Shown here in pieces: positions 9,802 through 20,760 of a DNA stretch of 64,000 nucleotides. A program made the translations under genes and the position numbers. The DNA comes from Vreelandella subterranea (lineage in GTDB: Bacteria > Pseudomonadota > Gammaproteobacteria > Pseudomonadales > Halomonadaceae). Numbering within the stretch: the first letter of the stretch is position 1; each line of letters starts with the position of its first letter. The notes beneath the pieces were generated by a model that had not been told where the DNA came from, ran no database searches, and worked only from the letters and a program-made list of their open reading frames with translations. Location of the stretch: contig NZ_FOGS01000002.1 in assembly GCF_900111305.1 (NCBI RefSeq), positions 62,001-126,000 on the forward strand. The letters run 5' to 3'.

Positions 9802-10373
9802 GACCCCTCGCTGGGTGATAACCCATCAAGCTCATGCCCTTCCAGGTAGCCGATGGGGTGCCAGTGGCCGGCGCTGTAGACACTCAGCGCCTGACGACCG
9901 GCCCCTTCATCGCGTAATTCGGCGGCCTCAGCAAGCTGATAGTAGACATGGCGATGCAACCTGGCTGCCAGCCCGAAACGTACGGCAATTTCCGGCACCT
10001 GATCTCCCTGGGGCGTCTCGCTCAACGTCAAGGGGTGCTCGGCATCAAGGCGCACGACGTCGTCAAACTGCGTGGTCAACCACCACGCATCGTCATGAAA
10101 ATCGGCTTCCACGGCGACCAGCGGCCGATCATCCACCTTGATACGCCAGCGCTCGATAGGTGTTACCAGGCAATAGCCCTCGGCATCATGACGCAGCAAG
10201 GTCGACAGCAACCGCGCGACGCTGGCACGGGCAAAAGGCGCTCCTTCATGCCACCAGCCGCCCTGGGCATCGATGCGTATGTCCATATCGCCTGACAGGG
10301 CGGGCTGCCAGTCATCGAGTGGCGGTATGCTGGAAGCGCCCTGACGATAATCGAGCAATCGGTCTATATTCAT
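9798..10373 (-). CDS. DUF1285 family protein
   Basis: It is 191 residues and I recognise it as DUF1285 (COG3816), a proteobacterial family without an assigned biochemical role that structurally has two small beta-rich domains. There is no signal peptide or membrane segment, so it is cytoplasmic. The Pseudomonas gene order DUF1285-tatD-pilZ-holB is kept here. It overlaps the downstream helicase by 4 nt, an arrangement suggesting joint expression. No function is assigned. Confidence 0.8.
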   Translation of the reverse strand: MNIDRLLDYRQGASSIPPLDDWQPALSGDMDIRIDAQGGWWHEGAPFARASVARLLSTLLRHDAEGYCLVTPIERWRIKVDDRPLVAVEADFHDDAWWLTTQFDDVVRLDAEHPLTLSETPQGDQVPEIAVRFGLAARLHRHVYYQLAEAAELRDEGAGRQALSVYSAGHWHPIGYLEGHELDGLSPSEGS

Positions 10374-10412
10374 CGTGTTACCTCGCCCTGGCTTGCCTGT
10401 TTAGCTCATCAT

Positions 10413-11258
10413 TCAACCACTAGTCTTAGCCAATAGCCCCGCTTCTGCCAACGCTTGCCGAACCTGTTCGGGCGCGTCGGGGACGGCATCACGAAAGAGC
10501 TGATAGAAATTGGCCGTGGTCTGCATGGCGACTTCATCCACGCTGATACCCCGCGCTTCGGCAATGCACTCGGCCACTTCCACCACCCAGGCTGGCTCGT
10601 TGGGTTTACCGCGATACGGCACCGGCGCCAAGTAGGGGCTGTCGGTTTCAATCAGCAGTCGGTCAAGGGGCAACTGGACTGCCAGTTCGCGCAGCGACTC
10701 GGCACTGTTGAAGGTGACGATACCCGACAATGAAATATAGAACCCCAGGCGCACAGCTTCACGCGCCATCTCGATATCCTCGGTAAAGCAGTGGAGCACG
10801 CCGCCGACTCGCGGGTCGCTGTGCTCACGCAGCAAGGCCAGGGTATCTTCCTTGGCATCGCGGGTATGCACCACCACGGGCAGTTCGAGTTCACGCGCGG
10901 CGATCAGGTGGCGCTTGAAACGTTCGTGCTGCACCGCCACCGGCACGCGGTCCGCATAATGGTAGTCAAGGCCCGTCTCGCCGATGGCCACCGCACCGAA
11001 CTGTTCGGCCGCTTCCTGGATGTCACTGACGCTGGGTTCGACCGGTGCGTCATGCAGGGGATGCTGCCCCGCCGATATGACGACATCCTCGTGCTCTCTG
11101 GCAATGTCGGCAAGCTTGGGCATGTCCTCAAGGGTCACGGCGATGGCAAGAAACTGATTGACGCCAACGCCGCGGGCGGCCTCGAGCGTTGCCGCAAGGC
11201 TACCGTTGTGCGTGGTGTCGGATAGGCGGTCCAGATGACAGTGGGAATCAACAAACAT
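10413..11258 (-). CDS. TatD-family metal-dependent hydrolase (YcfH type)
   Basis: It is 281 residues with the TatD metal-site series: DSHCHLD near the N-terminus, GETGLDYHY (metal-bridging Glu), VVHTRDAKEDTL, HCFTE and ETDSPYLAP (Asp). TatD proteins are Mg-dependent 3'-5' exonucleases acting on DNA ends and in stress repair; the YcfH subgroup sits beside holB in E. coli and Pseudomonas, as here. The start at 11258 (MFVDSHCHL) leaves no extra N-terminus. The frame runs 49 codons further upstream, over the end of pilZ, and that part is not expected to be translated. Confidence 0.92.
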   Translation of the reverse strand: MFVDSHCHLDRLSDTTHNGSLAATLEAARGVGVNQFLAIAVTLEDMPKLADIAREHEDVVISAGQHPLHDAPVEPSVSDIQEAAEQFGAVAIGETGLDYHYADRVPVAVQHERFKRHLIAARELELPVVVHTRDAKEDTLALLREHSDPRVGGVLHCFTEDIEMAREAVRLGFYISLSGIVTFNSAESLRELAVQLPLDRLLIETDSPYLAPVPYRGKPNEPAWVVEVAECIAEARGISVDEVAMQTTANFYQLFRDAVPDAPEQVRQALAEAGLLAKTSG

Positions 11259-11277
11259 GTCGCTCTCGTGGTGGGCG

Positions 11278-11613
11278 TTAAAGAGTAAATGAGGGCGCCG
11301 CTTTGTCCAGCTGCCCCGCCAGAAGCGTTTCAATACGGTCTCGTACTCGGTAGTCCTGTGCGTTGAAGTGAATACCGATACCCGGCATGCGCCGACCGGT
11401 GACACCGTCGGGAGACACCCAGATCACCTCGCCGCTTAGCGAAAGGCGCTCGCTCTCCCCCGGCAGTGTCAGCAGTAAATAGACGGTCTGGCCCAGGTCA
11501 TAGTAGCCGCGCGTGGGGATGAACATGCCACCGCGATCGAGAAACGGCATATAGGCCGATAATAACGTGGGCACATCGGGCACCGTGAGGGAGAGCGCTT
11601 TTTGCGTTGCCAT
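11278..11613 (-). CDS. pilZ: PilZ domain protein, type IV pilus assembly PilZ
   Basis: It is 111 residues, close to Pseudomonas aeruginosa PilZ throughout: LSAYMPFLDRGGMFIPT, LLLTLP, GEVIWVSPDG and PGIGIHF. Like that protein it lacks the RxxxR and (D/N)xSxxG residues used to bind cyclic-di-GMP, so it is probably a non-binding PilZ acting through FimX/PilB in pilus biogenesis (known for the family). ATG at 11613 with GAGGTG upstream. It lies between holB and tatD as in Pseudomonas. No other pilus gene is in the window. Confidence 0.9.
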   Translation of the reverse strand: MATQKALSLTVPDVPTLLSAYMPFLDRGGMFIPTRGYYDLGQTVYLLLTLPGESERLSLSGEVIWVSPDGVTGRRMPGIGIHFNAQDYRVRDRIETLLAGQLDKAAPSFTL

Positions 11614-11631
11614 AACACCTCGTCAGTCGGT

Positions 11632-13280
<1,649 letters not shown>

Positions 13281-14288
13281 TTAGTCACGGTTGCGGATGT
13301 ACCGGTTCACGGCGTTGTTATGCTCGCGCAGGGTGCGCGAAAACTTATGGGTGCCGTCGCCCCGCGAGACAAAATACAGCGTATCGCCCGGCAGAGGATT
13401 CACGGCGGCTTCCAGCGAGGCCCGCCCCGGCATCGCAATAGGCGTGGGCGGCAGCCCATCAATCACGTAGGTGTTGTAGGGCGTGGCCTCGCGCAAGTCG
13501 GCATGGGTAATCCGGCCCTCATAGCGCTCCCTCATGCCATAGATAACCGTCGGGTCCGTTTGCAGCCGCATGCCACTCTCCATTCGCCGCTTGAAAACAC
13601 CCGCGATTTCACGCCGCTCTTCAGGCGCCCCGGTTTCGCGTTCGATCAACGATGCCATGATCAGCGCTTCATAGGGCGAGTCGATGGTCAGTTCGTCGGC
13701 ACGTTCCGCCCATACTTCTTCCAGTATGCGCTCCATACGCTCAAGCGACTGACGCAGGATATCGACGTCGCTCATCCCCAGGTGATAACGATAGGTATCG
13801 GGGAAGAACCAGCCTTCCGGATAGGTACCCTCGCGACCAAGCAGCGCCATGACCTCCTCATCGCTCATATCCGCCGCGCGCTGTTCAAGTTTGGGAGCTG
13901 CTGCCAGTTGCTCACGCATCTGGGCAAAGGTCCATCCTTCGGGGAAGGTCAGCGGATAGGTCACGACATCGTGACTGTCGAACAGCGCCAGAAGCTCCAT
14001 GCCGGTCATGCCAGGCTCGAGAAGATATTCCCCGGTGCGCAAATCCGGCAAATCCTGCGGCTGCAGTTTCGTCATCAGTTGGAAAGCCCAGGCATCTTCA
14101 ATAATGCCTTGCGCCTCCAACTCACCGACAACGCGGTTAAGACCGGCACCCGAGGGCACTTGATACAGCGTGGGTTTATCAATCGTCAGCGGCGCATCAA
14201 GCCGCTGCTGCCAATAAGCATAACCACCGACGACACCGGCAACGCCCACCATTACCACCATGGCCAGTGCCACCACCAAGCGTTTCAC
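13281..14288 (-). CDS. mltG: Endolytic murein transglycosylase MltG
   Basis: Inner-membrane enzyme that cuts nascent glycan strands and sets their length. It is 335 residues: one N-terminal membrane segment (VVALAMVVMVGVAGVVGGYAY, about 4-24), a LysM-like region, then the catalytic YceG domain with ASLIERETG carrying the catalytic Glu. GTG start at 14288 with GAGG about 8 nt upstream. It sits between pabC and tmk, the order conserved in gammaproteobacteria. Confidence 0.95.
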   Translation of the reverse strand: MKRLVVALAMVVMVGVAGVVGGYAYWQQRLDAPLTIDKPTLYQVPSGAGLNRVVGELEAQGIIEDAWAFQLMTKLQPQDLPDLRTGEYLLEPGMTGMELLALFDSHDVVTYPLTFPEGWTFAQMREQLAAAPKLEQRAADMSDEEVMALLGREGTYPEGWFFPDTYRYHLGMSDVDILRQSLERMERILEEVWAERADELTIDSPYEALIMASLIERETGAPEERREIAGVFKRRMESGMRLQTDPTVIYGMRERYEGRITHADLREATPYNTYVIDGLPPTPIAMPGRASLEAAVNPLPGDTLYFVSRGDGTHKFSRTLREHNNAVNRYIRNRD

Positions 14289-14312
14289 TATAAGACCTCA
14301 ATATTCAATACG

Positions 14313-15116
14313 TTAAGGCGTCGCTGGGTAACCGAGCAACGGGTGGGCCACCGCTTGCAGGGGATCATGCCTGGACACCCCCCAGTGACGCAGGAGTGCG
14401 CCTTGCGCCGTCCACAATGCATTGACCGGCCATACGCCCTGCACTGAGTTGGCCAGCCACAGCCGGTCAACCGACGCGACCTCATCAATCGGCAATTGGG
14501 CGAGGGTCACGAGCTGTGCGTCAATCAACGCGGCGCGCAGTGTACCTTCAACACCGCACTGATCCAGCGTCGGCGTCATGATGCGCCCGCCCTTTTCCCA
14601 AAACAGGTTCATGCTGGTCGCTTCCACGGCCAGGCCGTGATCATCGGCCAGCAAGCCTTCACGGTAGTCCGTTGTCTGCCATTCCTGGCGAGCCAGCACA
14701 TTTTCAAGACGGTTGAGATGCTTGATACCCGCCAAGCGGGGTTGCCGGGCAAGGCGTAACGAACAGATACGCACGCTGACACCCTGTGCCCAGGCCGACG
14801 GATCTGGCTGAAAAGGCACACGACGGCTCACGAGACGGGGCACCGCCACGTCAGGCGTCGCGTAGCCGCGACCACCACTCCCCCGGGTGACGATAATCTT
14901 GAGCACTTCCCACCCGGCAGCGGGTGTTGCTTGCCAGGTACCCACCAAATCGGCTGGCGATGGCGGGTCGATTTTCAGGCGCTCACAGCCCGACTGAAGC
15001 CGCTCCAGATGCTGCTGCCAAAGCACCGGCTGACCATCGCGCAGCAGAACGGTTTCAAAGACGCCGTCGCCGTAGGCCAGCCCGCGGTCGTCAAAAGGTA
15101 CCCAGGGCTGGCTCAT
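14313..15116 (-). CDS. pabC: Aminodeoxychorismate lyase
   Basis: PLP enzyme that turns 4-amino-4-deoxychorismate into p-aminobenzoate for folate synthesis. It is 267 residues of fold-type IV: DDRGLAYGDGVFETVLL at the N-terminus, the likely PLP lysine in GIKHLNRLENVLARQEW, and ATSMNLFW and CGVEGTLRAALI toward the C-terminus. It follows fabF by 6 nt. A branched-chain aminotransferase is excluded by length and position. Confidence 0.93.
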   Translation of the reverse strand: MSQPWVPFDDRGLAYGDGVFETVLLRDGQPVLWQQHLERLQSGCERLKIDPPSPADLVGTWQATPAAGWEVLKIIVTRGSGGRGYATPDVAVPRLVSRRVPFQPDPSAWAQGVSVRICSLRLARQPRLAGIKHLNRLENVLARQEWQTTDYREGLLADDHGLAVEATSMNLFWEKGGRIMTPTLDQCGVEGTLRAALIDAQLVTLAQLPIDEVASVDRLWLANSVQGVWPVNALWTAQGALLRHWGVSRHDPLQAVAHPLLGYPATP

Positions 15117-15122
15117 ACCGGC

Positions 15123-16361
15123 TTACACCTTTTTGAACAGCAATGACCCGTTGGTACCGCCAAAGCCAAAGGAGTTCGACAGCACAGCATCGATGCGCAT
15201 GTCACGAGCCGTGTGCGGGACGTAATCCAGTCGGCAGCCTTCCTGCGGATTGTCGAGGTTAATCGTGGGCGGTGCGATCTGGTCACGGATAGCCAGCACG
15301 CTAAACACCGCCTCCACGGCCCCAGCCGCTCCCAACAGGTGGCCAATCATCGACTTGGTCGAACTGACGGCCACTTTTTCAGCCGCCTGGCCCATGACTT
15401 TCTCGACGGCCCGGCTTTCAGCCAGATCGCCTGATGCTGTCGAGGTACCATGAGCGTTGATATAGTCCACCTCGGCAGGATCGATCTGCGCGTCCTTGAT
15501 GGCGTTACTCATCGACAACGCAGCACCACTGCCATCTTCGGGTGGCGATGTCATGTGGTAAGCGTCATCGCTCATGCCAAACCCGGCCAGTTCCGCATAG
15601 ATGGCTGCGCCGCGGGCCTTGGCGTGTTCGAACTCTTCAAGCACCAGCACACCGGCCCCGTCAGACAACACAAAGCCGTCACGATCGGTATCCCAGGGAC
15701 GGCTGGCCGCCTGGGGGTCATCATTACGAGTCGACAGCGCGCGGGCGGCTGCAAACCCACCCAGGCCAAGCGGTGTCGTGGCCATTTCCGCGCCACCGCA
15801 GACCATTACGTCGGCATCGCCATAGGCGATGGTGCGCGCACTATAGCCAATATTGTGCGTCCCCGTGGTACAGGCCGTGGTAATCGCAATATTGGGCCCT
15901 TTGAAGCCGTGCTGAATCGCCATATTGCCCGAGATCATGTTGATGATGGACCCTGGGACAAAAAAGGGCGAAATCCTGCGCGCTCCGCCTTTATTCAGCG
16001 CATCGTGATTGTGCTCGATCATGGGCAATCCGCCAATGCCGGACCCAATCGCCACACCGATGCGGTCAGCGTTGGCTTCGGTGCACTCAAGACCTGAATC
16101 CTGAATCGCCTGAGCGCCCGCGGCCATGCCGTACTGGATGAACAAATCCATCTTGCGGGCATCTTTGGGGTTCAGATACGGGCTGATGTCAAAATTTTTG
16201 ACCGACCCGCCAAACCGCGTGTTGAAGCCGCTGGTATCGAAATGCTCAATCGGCGCGATACCGCTCTGCCCGGCCACAATATTGGCCCACGATTCCTGGA
16301 CCGTATTTCCAACTGGGGTTACCAGACCTAGCCCGGTTACCACTACCCTTCTTCGCGCCAT
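15123..16361 (-). CDS. fabF: 3-oxoacyl-ACP synthase II
   Basis: Condensing enzyme of fatty-acid elongation, important for cis-vaccenate and temperature response. It is 412 residues. Catalytic Cys in [11 protein letters not shown], His in [11 protein letters not shown] and His in [11 protein letters not shown] give the Cys-His-His triad of KAS II. Start at 16361 ([12 protein letters not shown]) with GGAGGAAGG upstream; six extra in-frame codons upstream are not needed. Next to acpP but separated from it by a terminator, so acpP is made in excess. Confidence 0.96.
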   Translation of the reverse strand: MARRRVVVTGLGLVTPVGNTVQESWANIVAGQSGIAPIEHFDTSGFNTRFGGSVKNFDISPYLNPKDARKMDLFIQYGMAAGAQAIQDSGLECTEANADRIGVAIGSGIGGLPMIEHNHDALNKGGARRISPFFVPGSIINMISGNMAIQHGFKGPNIAITTACTTGTHNIGYSARTIAYGDADVMVCGGAEMATTPLGLGGFAAARALSTRNDDPQAASRPWDTDRDGFVLSDGAGVLVLEEFEHAKARGAAIYAELAGFGMSDDAYHMTSPPEDGSGAALSMSNAIKDAQIDPAEVDYINAHGTSTASGDLAESRAVEKVMGQAAEKVAVSSTKSMIGHLLGAAGAVEAVFSVLAIRDQIAPPTINLDNPQEGCRLDYVPHTARDMRIDAVLSNSFGFGGTNGSLLFKKV

Positions 16362-16475
16362 CAACCTTCCTCCAGGCATCCATGGTGACTCGACCCTTGT
16401 GAGTCATTATCAGTCGTCAAAGTTGCCGCTAGTATAACGGAGATTGAACGTTATATTCAGTGCGACCGCAAAGCA

Positions 16476-16506
16476 AAAAAGCCGTCCCCTGGAAGGACGG
16501 CTTTTT
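16476..16506 (-). terminator. Terminator between acpP and fabF
   Basis: GCCGTCC (16481-16487) pairs with GGACGGC (16495-16501), extended by A and T runs on both sides (AAAAAA and TTTTT). It lies just after acpP on the minus strand. Partial read-through would give the usual high acpP to fabF ratio. Confidence 0.85.
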
Positions 16507-16558
16507 AATGCGGGTAGACATCAAGCCACCTACCCGGGTTCGATGCATCAACTAAGCC

Positions 16559-16792
16559 TTACTGATGGGCGTTAACGTAGTCGATGGCTTCTTGAACCGT
16601 GGTGATTTTCTCGGCTTCTTCGTCCGGAATCTCCGTATCGAACTCTTCTTCCAACGCCATGACGAGCTCAACTGTGTCAAGCGAGTCAGCCCCCAGGTCT
16701 TCAGTAAAAGAAGAGCTATTCTGGATATCTTCTTCTTTAACGTTCAGGCGCTCAGCCACTACTTTCTTTACGCGCTCTTCAATAGTACTCAT
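16559..16792 (-). CDS. acpP: Acyl carrier protein
   Basis: It is 77 residues and highly acidic, carrying the phosphopantetheine attachment serine in [18 protein letters not shown] (about Ser37). It is the cofactor carrier for all fatty-acid, lipid A and lipoate steps. Start at 16792 ([11 protein letters not shown]) with GGAG about 7 nt upstream; the frame extends 20 codons further without support. Position between fabG and fabF is standard. Confidence 0.97.
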   Translation of the reverse strand: MSTIEERVKKVVAERLNVKEEDIQNSSSFTEDLGADSLDTVELVMALEEEFDTEIPDEEAEKITTVQEAIDYVNAHQ

Positions 16793-16916
16793 CAACGTAC
16801 TCCAGTCATTCACATTAGCCGTTTTGGATAACCAGCTATTTGGGAACCGCAAGCCAAAAGCTGCGGGGTAGTTTATAGACGCCCTTGAGCTGACGCAACC
16901 GCCAAACTCAAGGCCA

Positions 16917-17660
16917 TCAACGCATATTCATGCCGCCGTTAACATGCAGCGTCTCGCCGGTGATGTATCCTGCCGCATCACTGGCCAGAAACCCCACAGC
17001 AGCGGCAATTTCATCCGACGAACCCAGGCGCGCCAACGGAATCTGCTTGAGCAGCATTTCGTGCTGCGCTTCAGGTAGCGCTTCGGTCATGTCAGTGGCG
17101 ATAAACCCCGGGGCCACCGAGTTGACCGTAATGGCCCGCGAAGCGACCTCACGGGCCAACGCTCGGCTAAAGCCTTCCATGCCCGCCTTGGCCGCCGCGT
17201 AGTTAGTCTGGCCCAGGTTGCCCATGGTCGCCACCACCGAGCTGATCGACACAATACGCCCAAAACGCGCCTTGGTCATCCCTCGCAAACACGCTTTGCT
17301 GACGCGGTAAACGGATTTGAGATTGGTGTCCATCACCGAGTCCCACTCGTCTTCCTTCATGCGCATCAATAAATTGTCGCGGGTGATGCCGGCATTGTTG
17401 ACCAGAATAGTCGGCGCAGCAAATCGCTCCGCAATGGTTTTCAACACGTCATCGATGCTCGCCTGATCGGTGACATCGAGGCATAAGCCAGCCCCTTCAA
17501 TGCCCTGATCTGCGAAGTCGGCATCAATCTTGGCCGCCCCCGCATCGCTCGTCGCTGTACCAACGACAATACGTCCCTGGCGGCTCAGTTCGTAAGCGAC
17601 CGCCCGGCCGATGCCACGACTGGCACCCGTAACAAGCGCTACTCTACGTTCTTGGGTCAT
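16917..17660 (-). CDS. fabG: 3-oxoacyl-ACP reductase
   Basis: NADPH-dependent reduction of beta-ketoacyl-ACP. It is 247 residues, a classical short-chain dehydrogenase: [11 protein letters not shown] cofactor loop, [14 protein letters not shown], catalytic Ser in [10 protein letters not shown], and Tyr and Lys in TNYAAAKAG. The C-terminal [14 protein letters not shown] matches FabG. It lies between fabD and acpP with the same strand and short gaps. Confidence 0.96.
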   Translation of the reverse strand: MTQERRVALVTGASRGIGRAVAYELSRQGRIVVGTATSDAGAAKIDADFADQGIEGAGLCLDVTDQASIDDVLKTIAERFAAPTILVNNAGITRDNLLMRMKEDEWDSVMDTNLKSVYRVSKACLRGMTKARFGRIVSISSVVATMGNLGQTNYAAAKAGMEGFSRALAREVASRAITVNSVAPGFIATDMTEALPEAQHEMLLKQIPLARLGSSDEIAAAVGFLASDAAGYITGETLHVNGGMNMR

Positions 17661-17715
17661 AAGGTACTGCCTTTCACCATGTAAATAAGCAAGGATAGCG
17701 GAAAATCACCACTTA

Positions 17716-18675
17716 TCATGCATCATCCGCCAACGCGTCGCGGGCCAACTCGAGTGCAGCATCCAAGCTATCGGGATCGTTGACCGCCAGGCTTTTACTG
17801 CCACGCACAATACGCTTATTCAAGCCGGTCAGCACTTTACCCGGGCCACACTCGATAAACACGTTAGCCCCCTGGGCAGCCATCGCCTCGACACAGTCGC
17901 TCCAGCGCACGGGTTGATAGAGCTGTTCGATCAGCCGTGTGCGCAGCGTGTCAACGTCAGCATGCGCCTCGGCGTCTACGTTTTGAATGACCGTGTAGCG
18001 CGGCGGACGCAGCTCGATTTCCTGCATCGCCGCCGCCAGGCGGTCCGCTGCCGGGCGCATGAGGCTGCAGTGGGAAGGCACGGAAACCGGTAGCGGCATC
18101 GCCCGCTTGGCGCCCGCTTCCTGACACGCCACAATCGCCCGCTCAACGGCTGCCTTGTCGCCCGCAATCACCACCTGGCCCGGGGCATTGTAGTTGACGG
18201 CTGACACGACGTCCCCTTGCGCTGCGCTGGCACAGGCGGCCTCCACAGACGCGTTATCGAGCCCCAGAATGGCGGCCATACCGCCTTCTCCCGCTGGCAC
18301 TGCGTGCTGCATGGCCTCACCGCGAAGGCGAACCAGTTTAACGCCCTCGGCAAACCCCAGCACACCGGCACAGACCATGGCGCTGTATTCACCCAGGCTG
18401 TGCCCTGCCATGACCGTCGGGCGCGGCCCTTCCAGCTCTTGCCAGACACGCCATATCGCTATGCTGGCGGACAGCAACGCTGGCTGAGTGCATGCGGTAG
18501 CATTTAGCGAGGCTTCTGGCCCCTCTTGAACGACTTTCCATAAGTCGTAGCGTAACGCATCCGACGCTTCCTCAAAGGTCGTTCCCACCACGCTGTAACG
18601 CTCGGCAAGCTCGCGCAGCATTCCAAGCTGCTGAGAGCCCTGCCCGGGAAAAATGAGGGCAAGGGGTTGAGACAT
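17716..18675 (-). CDS. fabD: Malonyl-CoA:ACP transacylase
   Basis: Transfers malonyl groups to ACP. It is 319 residues. FPGQGSQQLGML is at the start, the nucleophile Ser is in GHSLGEYSA (about 92), the His is in PVSVPSHCSLM, and FIECGPGKVLTGL is near the end. ATG at 18675 with AAAGGTG upstream. plsX lies upstream with a 132-bp gap; fabH, which sits here in E. coli, is missing. Confidence 0.96.
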   Translation of the reverse strand: MSQPLALIFPGQGSQQLGMLRELAERYSVVGTTFEEASDALRYDLWKVVQEGPEASLNATACTQPALLSASIAIWRVWQELEGPRPTVMAGHSLGEYSAMVCAGVLGFAEGVKLVRLRGEAMQHAVPAGEGGMAAILGLDNASVEAACASAAQGDVVSAVNYNAPGQVVIAGDKAAVERAIVACQEAGAKRAMPLPVSVPSHCSLMRPAADRLAAAMQEIELRPPRYTVIQNVDAEAHADVDTLRTRLIEQLYQPVRWSDCVEAMAAQGANVFIECGPGKVLTGLNKRIVRGSKSLAVNDPDSLDAALELARDALADDA

Positions 18676-18807
18676 GTCGTTCACCTTTGCTCTTGTAGGC
18701 ATTTGCTCAGTTGAGCGATAGACGCGGTCATGGGCACATCCTGCTGCTCACCATGACCCGCTAACCTGCGATGCAATGACACCATCACTGCACCATTAAA
18801 ACAGTCG

Positions 18808-19830
18808 CTACTCATTGAAGGACCAGCGCTTGGCAAGCCGCTCGGGCAGGTTGTGCTCAACTTCCTGCATCGCGCGGCGAATGGCATAGTAAAAGCCATC
18901 TGCACGGGTACCTCCGTGGCTTTTCACCACGATACCCTGCAAGCCTAGTAAACTGGCACCGTTGTAGCGTACCGGATCCAGTTCTTGCTTTAAGTGCTTT
19001 AGCACGGGCTTGGCAATCCAGCTTGCCAGGCGCCCTCTCGGGCGCGACGCAAACGCCAGTTGCACCCGCTCGACCAGCATTCCGGCCAAACCCTCGCTGG
19101 CCTTGAGAACGGCATTGCCTGCAAAACCATCACAGACAATCACATCCAGTTCGCCCTGAAAGATATCGCCGCCCTCGGCATAACCCAGGTAGGCAAATGG
19201 CAAGCTGTCCGCCGATTCGCGAAGCAATCTGTCGGCTTCGCGCACGCTGGCACTGCCTTTGGTTGACTCGGCACCAACGTTGAGTAATGCCACGCCCGGG
19301 CGCGCGATACCGTCCACCTGCTCTGCCATTGCCGCACCAATCAGGGCAAACTCGACCAGACGGCTCGCCGGCGAGTCAACATTGGCGCCCAGATCCAGCA
19401 AATAACAGCGCCGCCCACCGCGCGCAGGAATGGCCGTACTGATAGCCGGTCGTGACATACCCGCCAGCATGCCCAGCTCGCGCCGGGCCAGCGCCACCAG
19501 GGCTGCCGTATTGCCAACGCTGACACCCGCCAGGGCATCGCCCTGGGCCAGGCAACGCAGCATTTGCGCCATACTGGTCGACTGCCCGCGGCGCAACGCC
19601 CAGGCAGCCGTCGCCGTCGCCGCCACGCTATGAGCCACATCACGGACCAATAAACGTGACGTTGCCGCAGCCAAAGGCCGCGGCAAACGCGAAAGCTCAG
19701 CACTGATCTGCTGATGCGGACCAAACAGAATAAGCTCGAGACCAGGGGTTTCGATAACGGCCCTGGCCGCCCCTTCAATCAGCGCGTGAGGACCTTGGTC
19801 GCCCCCCATCACATCAATTGCTAGGCGCAC
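18808..19830 (-). CDS. plsX: Phosphate acyltransferase PlsX
   Basis: Makes acyl-phosphate from acyl-ACP for the PlsY route of phospholipid synthesis; a peripheral membrane enzyme. It is 340 residues. RLAIDVMGGDQGP at the start, GVSVGNTAALVALA, LLDLGANVDS, LLNVGAESTKG and DVIVCDGFAGNAVLK are the family blocks. GTG start at 19830. It follows rpmF as in most bacteria (rpmF-plsX-fab order). Confidence 0.95.
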   Translation of the reverse strand: MRLAIDVMGGDQGPHALIEGAARAVIETPGLELILFGPHQQISAELSRLPRPLAAATSRLLVRDVAHSVAATATAAWALRRGQSTSMAQMLRCLAQGDALAGVSVGNTAALVALARRELGMLAGMSRPAISTAIPARGGRRCYLLDLGANVDSPASRLVEFALIGAAMAEQVDGIARPGVALLNVGAESTKGSASVREADRLLRESADSLPFAYLGYAEGGDIFQGELDVIVCDGFAGNAVLKASEGLAGMLVERVQLAFASRPRGRLASWIAKPVLKHLKQELDPVRYNGASLLGLQGIVVKSHGGTRADGFYYAIRRAMQEVEHNLPERLAKRWSFNE

Positions 19831-19872
19831 AAAGCACCCATTCGTTTAGTCTTATCGATCGGCAGAGACGCT

Positions 19873-20043
19873 TTACGCGTCAACCACCTTGCGACCGCGG
19901 TAGAAACCATCCGGCGAAACGTGGTGACGCAGGTGGGTGGTGCCGGTTTCTTTGTCTTGAGACAGCGTCGGGGCGGTCAGCGCATCGTGGCTACGACGCA
20001 TACCGCGCTTGGAACGAGTTTTACGATTCTTTTGAACTGCCAT
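19873..20043 (-). CDS. rpmF: 50S ribosomal protein L32
   Basis: A 56-residue gene too short for most ORF filters. It starts [20 protein letters not shown] and continues with [18 protein letters not shown], a full-length L32. It carries no cysteines, so it is the zinc-free (C-minus) form usual in gammaproteobacteria. ATG at 20043; GGAG lies about 8 nt upstream. Between yceD and plsX, the standard arrangement. Confidence 0.97.
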   Translation of the reverse strand: MAVQKNRKTRSKRGMRRSHDALTAPTLSQDKETGTTHLRHHVSPDGFYRGRKVVDA

Positions 20044-20077
20044 GGGAGTACTCCAGGGTCTGTCGGATTATGGGTGC

Positions 20078-20605
20078 TTACTTCTTGCCTTTCAGCGTGC
20101 TAAGCACCGCGAAAGGATTGACGGGGGTTGTTTCCCGCTCCCCGCCTTCCGTCTTGCTGACCAGTTGCTCTGCCGAAACGTGGCACTCTGCTTCCTCGTG
20201 GTAAACCACTTGGGGCAGACTGAGGATCAGTTCATCTTCAACGACCGTCAGCAAGTCCAGCTGTTCATGTTCCACCAGCACCGGCTCATGACTGGCTGGC
20301 AGCTCTCCGGCCAAGCTTTCATCAGCGACCATCCCTAACAGGAAATCGCTGGTAACGTGCTGGCTGAGCGGCTCCAGACAACGGCGGCAAGGCAGCGCCA
20401 GTGTCGCTTGCATATGACCACGAATTTCACGTCGCCCCTGAGCATCGACACCAAATTCGAGCACGACGTGACAGTCGCCCGATTGGAGTCCGGCTTCTTC
20501 GGCGAGGCGTGGCAGCCTATCGAGCGCTACCAGGCCTTCGAGTCGTTCGCGGCGGGCTGCAAGCTTATAAGGCTCAACCCGGCTGGGGAGTTGTGAGGTC
20601 AACAT
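20078..20605 (-). CDS. yceD: YceD / DUF177 protein, linked to 23S rRNA accumulation
   Basis: It is 175 residues and aligns along its length with E. coli YceD: LPCRRCLEPL (Cys-x2-Cys), LLTVVEDELILSLPQV and the C-terminal NPFAVLSTLKGKK. Family members act in 23S rRNA accumulation and are co-expressed with rpmF. Start at 20605 (MLTSQLPSRVEPYKLA), matching the E. coli N-terminus; the frame is open for 96 more codons upstream, over the divergent yceF start, and this is not coding. It lies 34 nt upstream of rpmF. Confidence 0.9.
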   Translation of the reverse strand: MLTSQLPSRVEPYKLAARRERLEGLVALDRLPRLAEEAGLQSGDCHVVLEFGVDAQGRREIRGHMQATLALPCRRCLEPLSQHVTSDFLLGMVADESLAGELPASHEPVLVEHEQLDLLTVVEDELILSLPQVVYHEEAECHVSAEQLVSKTEGGERETTPVNPFAVLSTLKGKK

Positions 20606-20760
20606 AGGCGCGCAATGATAGGCACTCCCCATGCTGGTGTCAAAGCCAAGGACGCAATTCTTTGTGGTCGCGCGGTAGGATAAGCCCCAAGTTTGGGTAA
20701 ACTGGGCAACCATCATACCGATTGACCGCAAACGACACTTACCTCTCGAAGGAAAACTGC

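Noticed and set aside
11278-11613. PilZ as a cyclic-di-GMP receptor
   Set aside because: The RxxxR and (D/N)xSxxG residues are missing, as in the pilus-type PilZ of Pseudomonas that does not bind the nucleotide.
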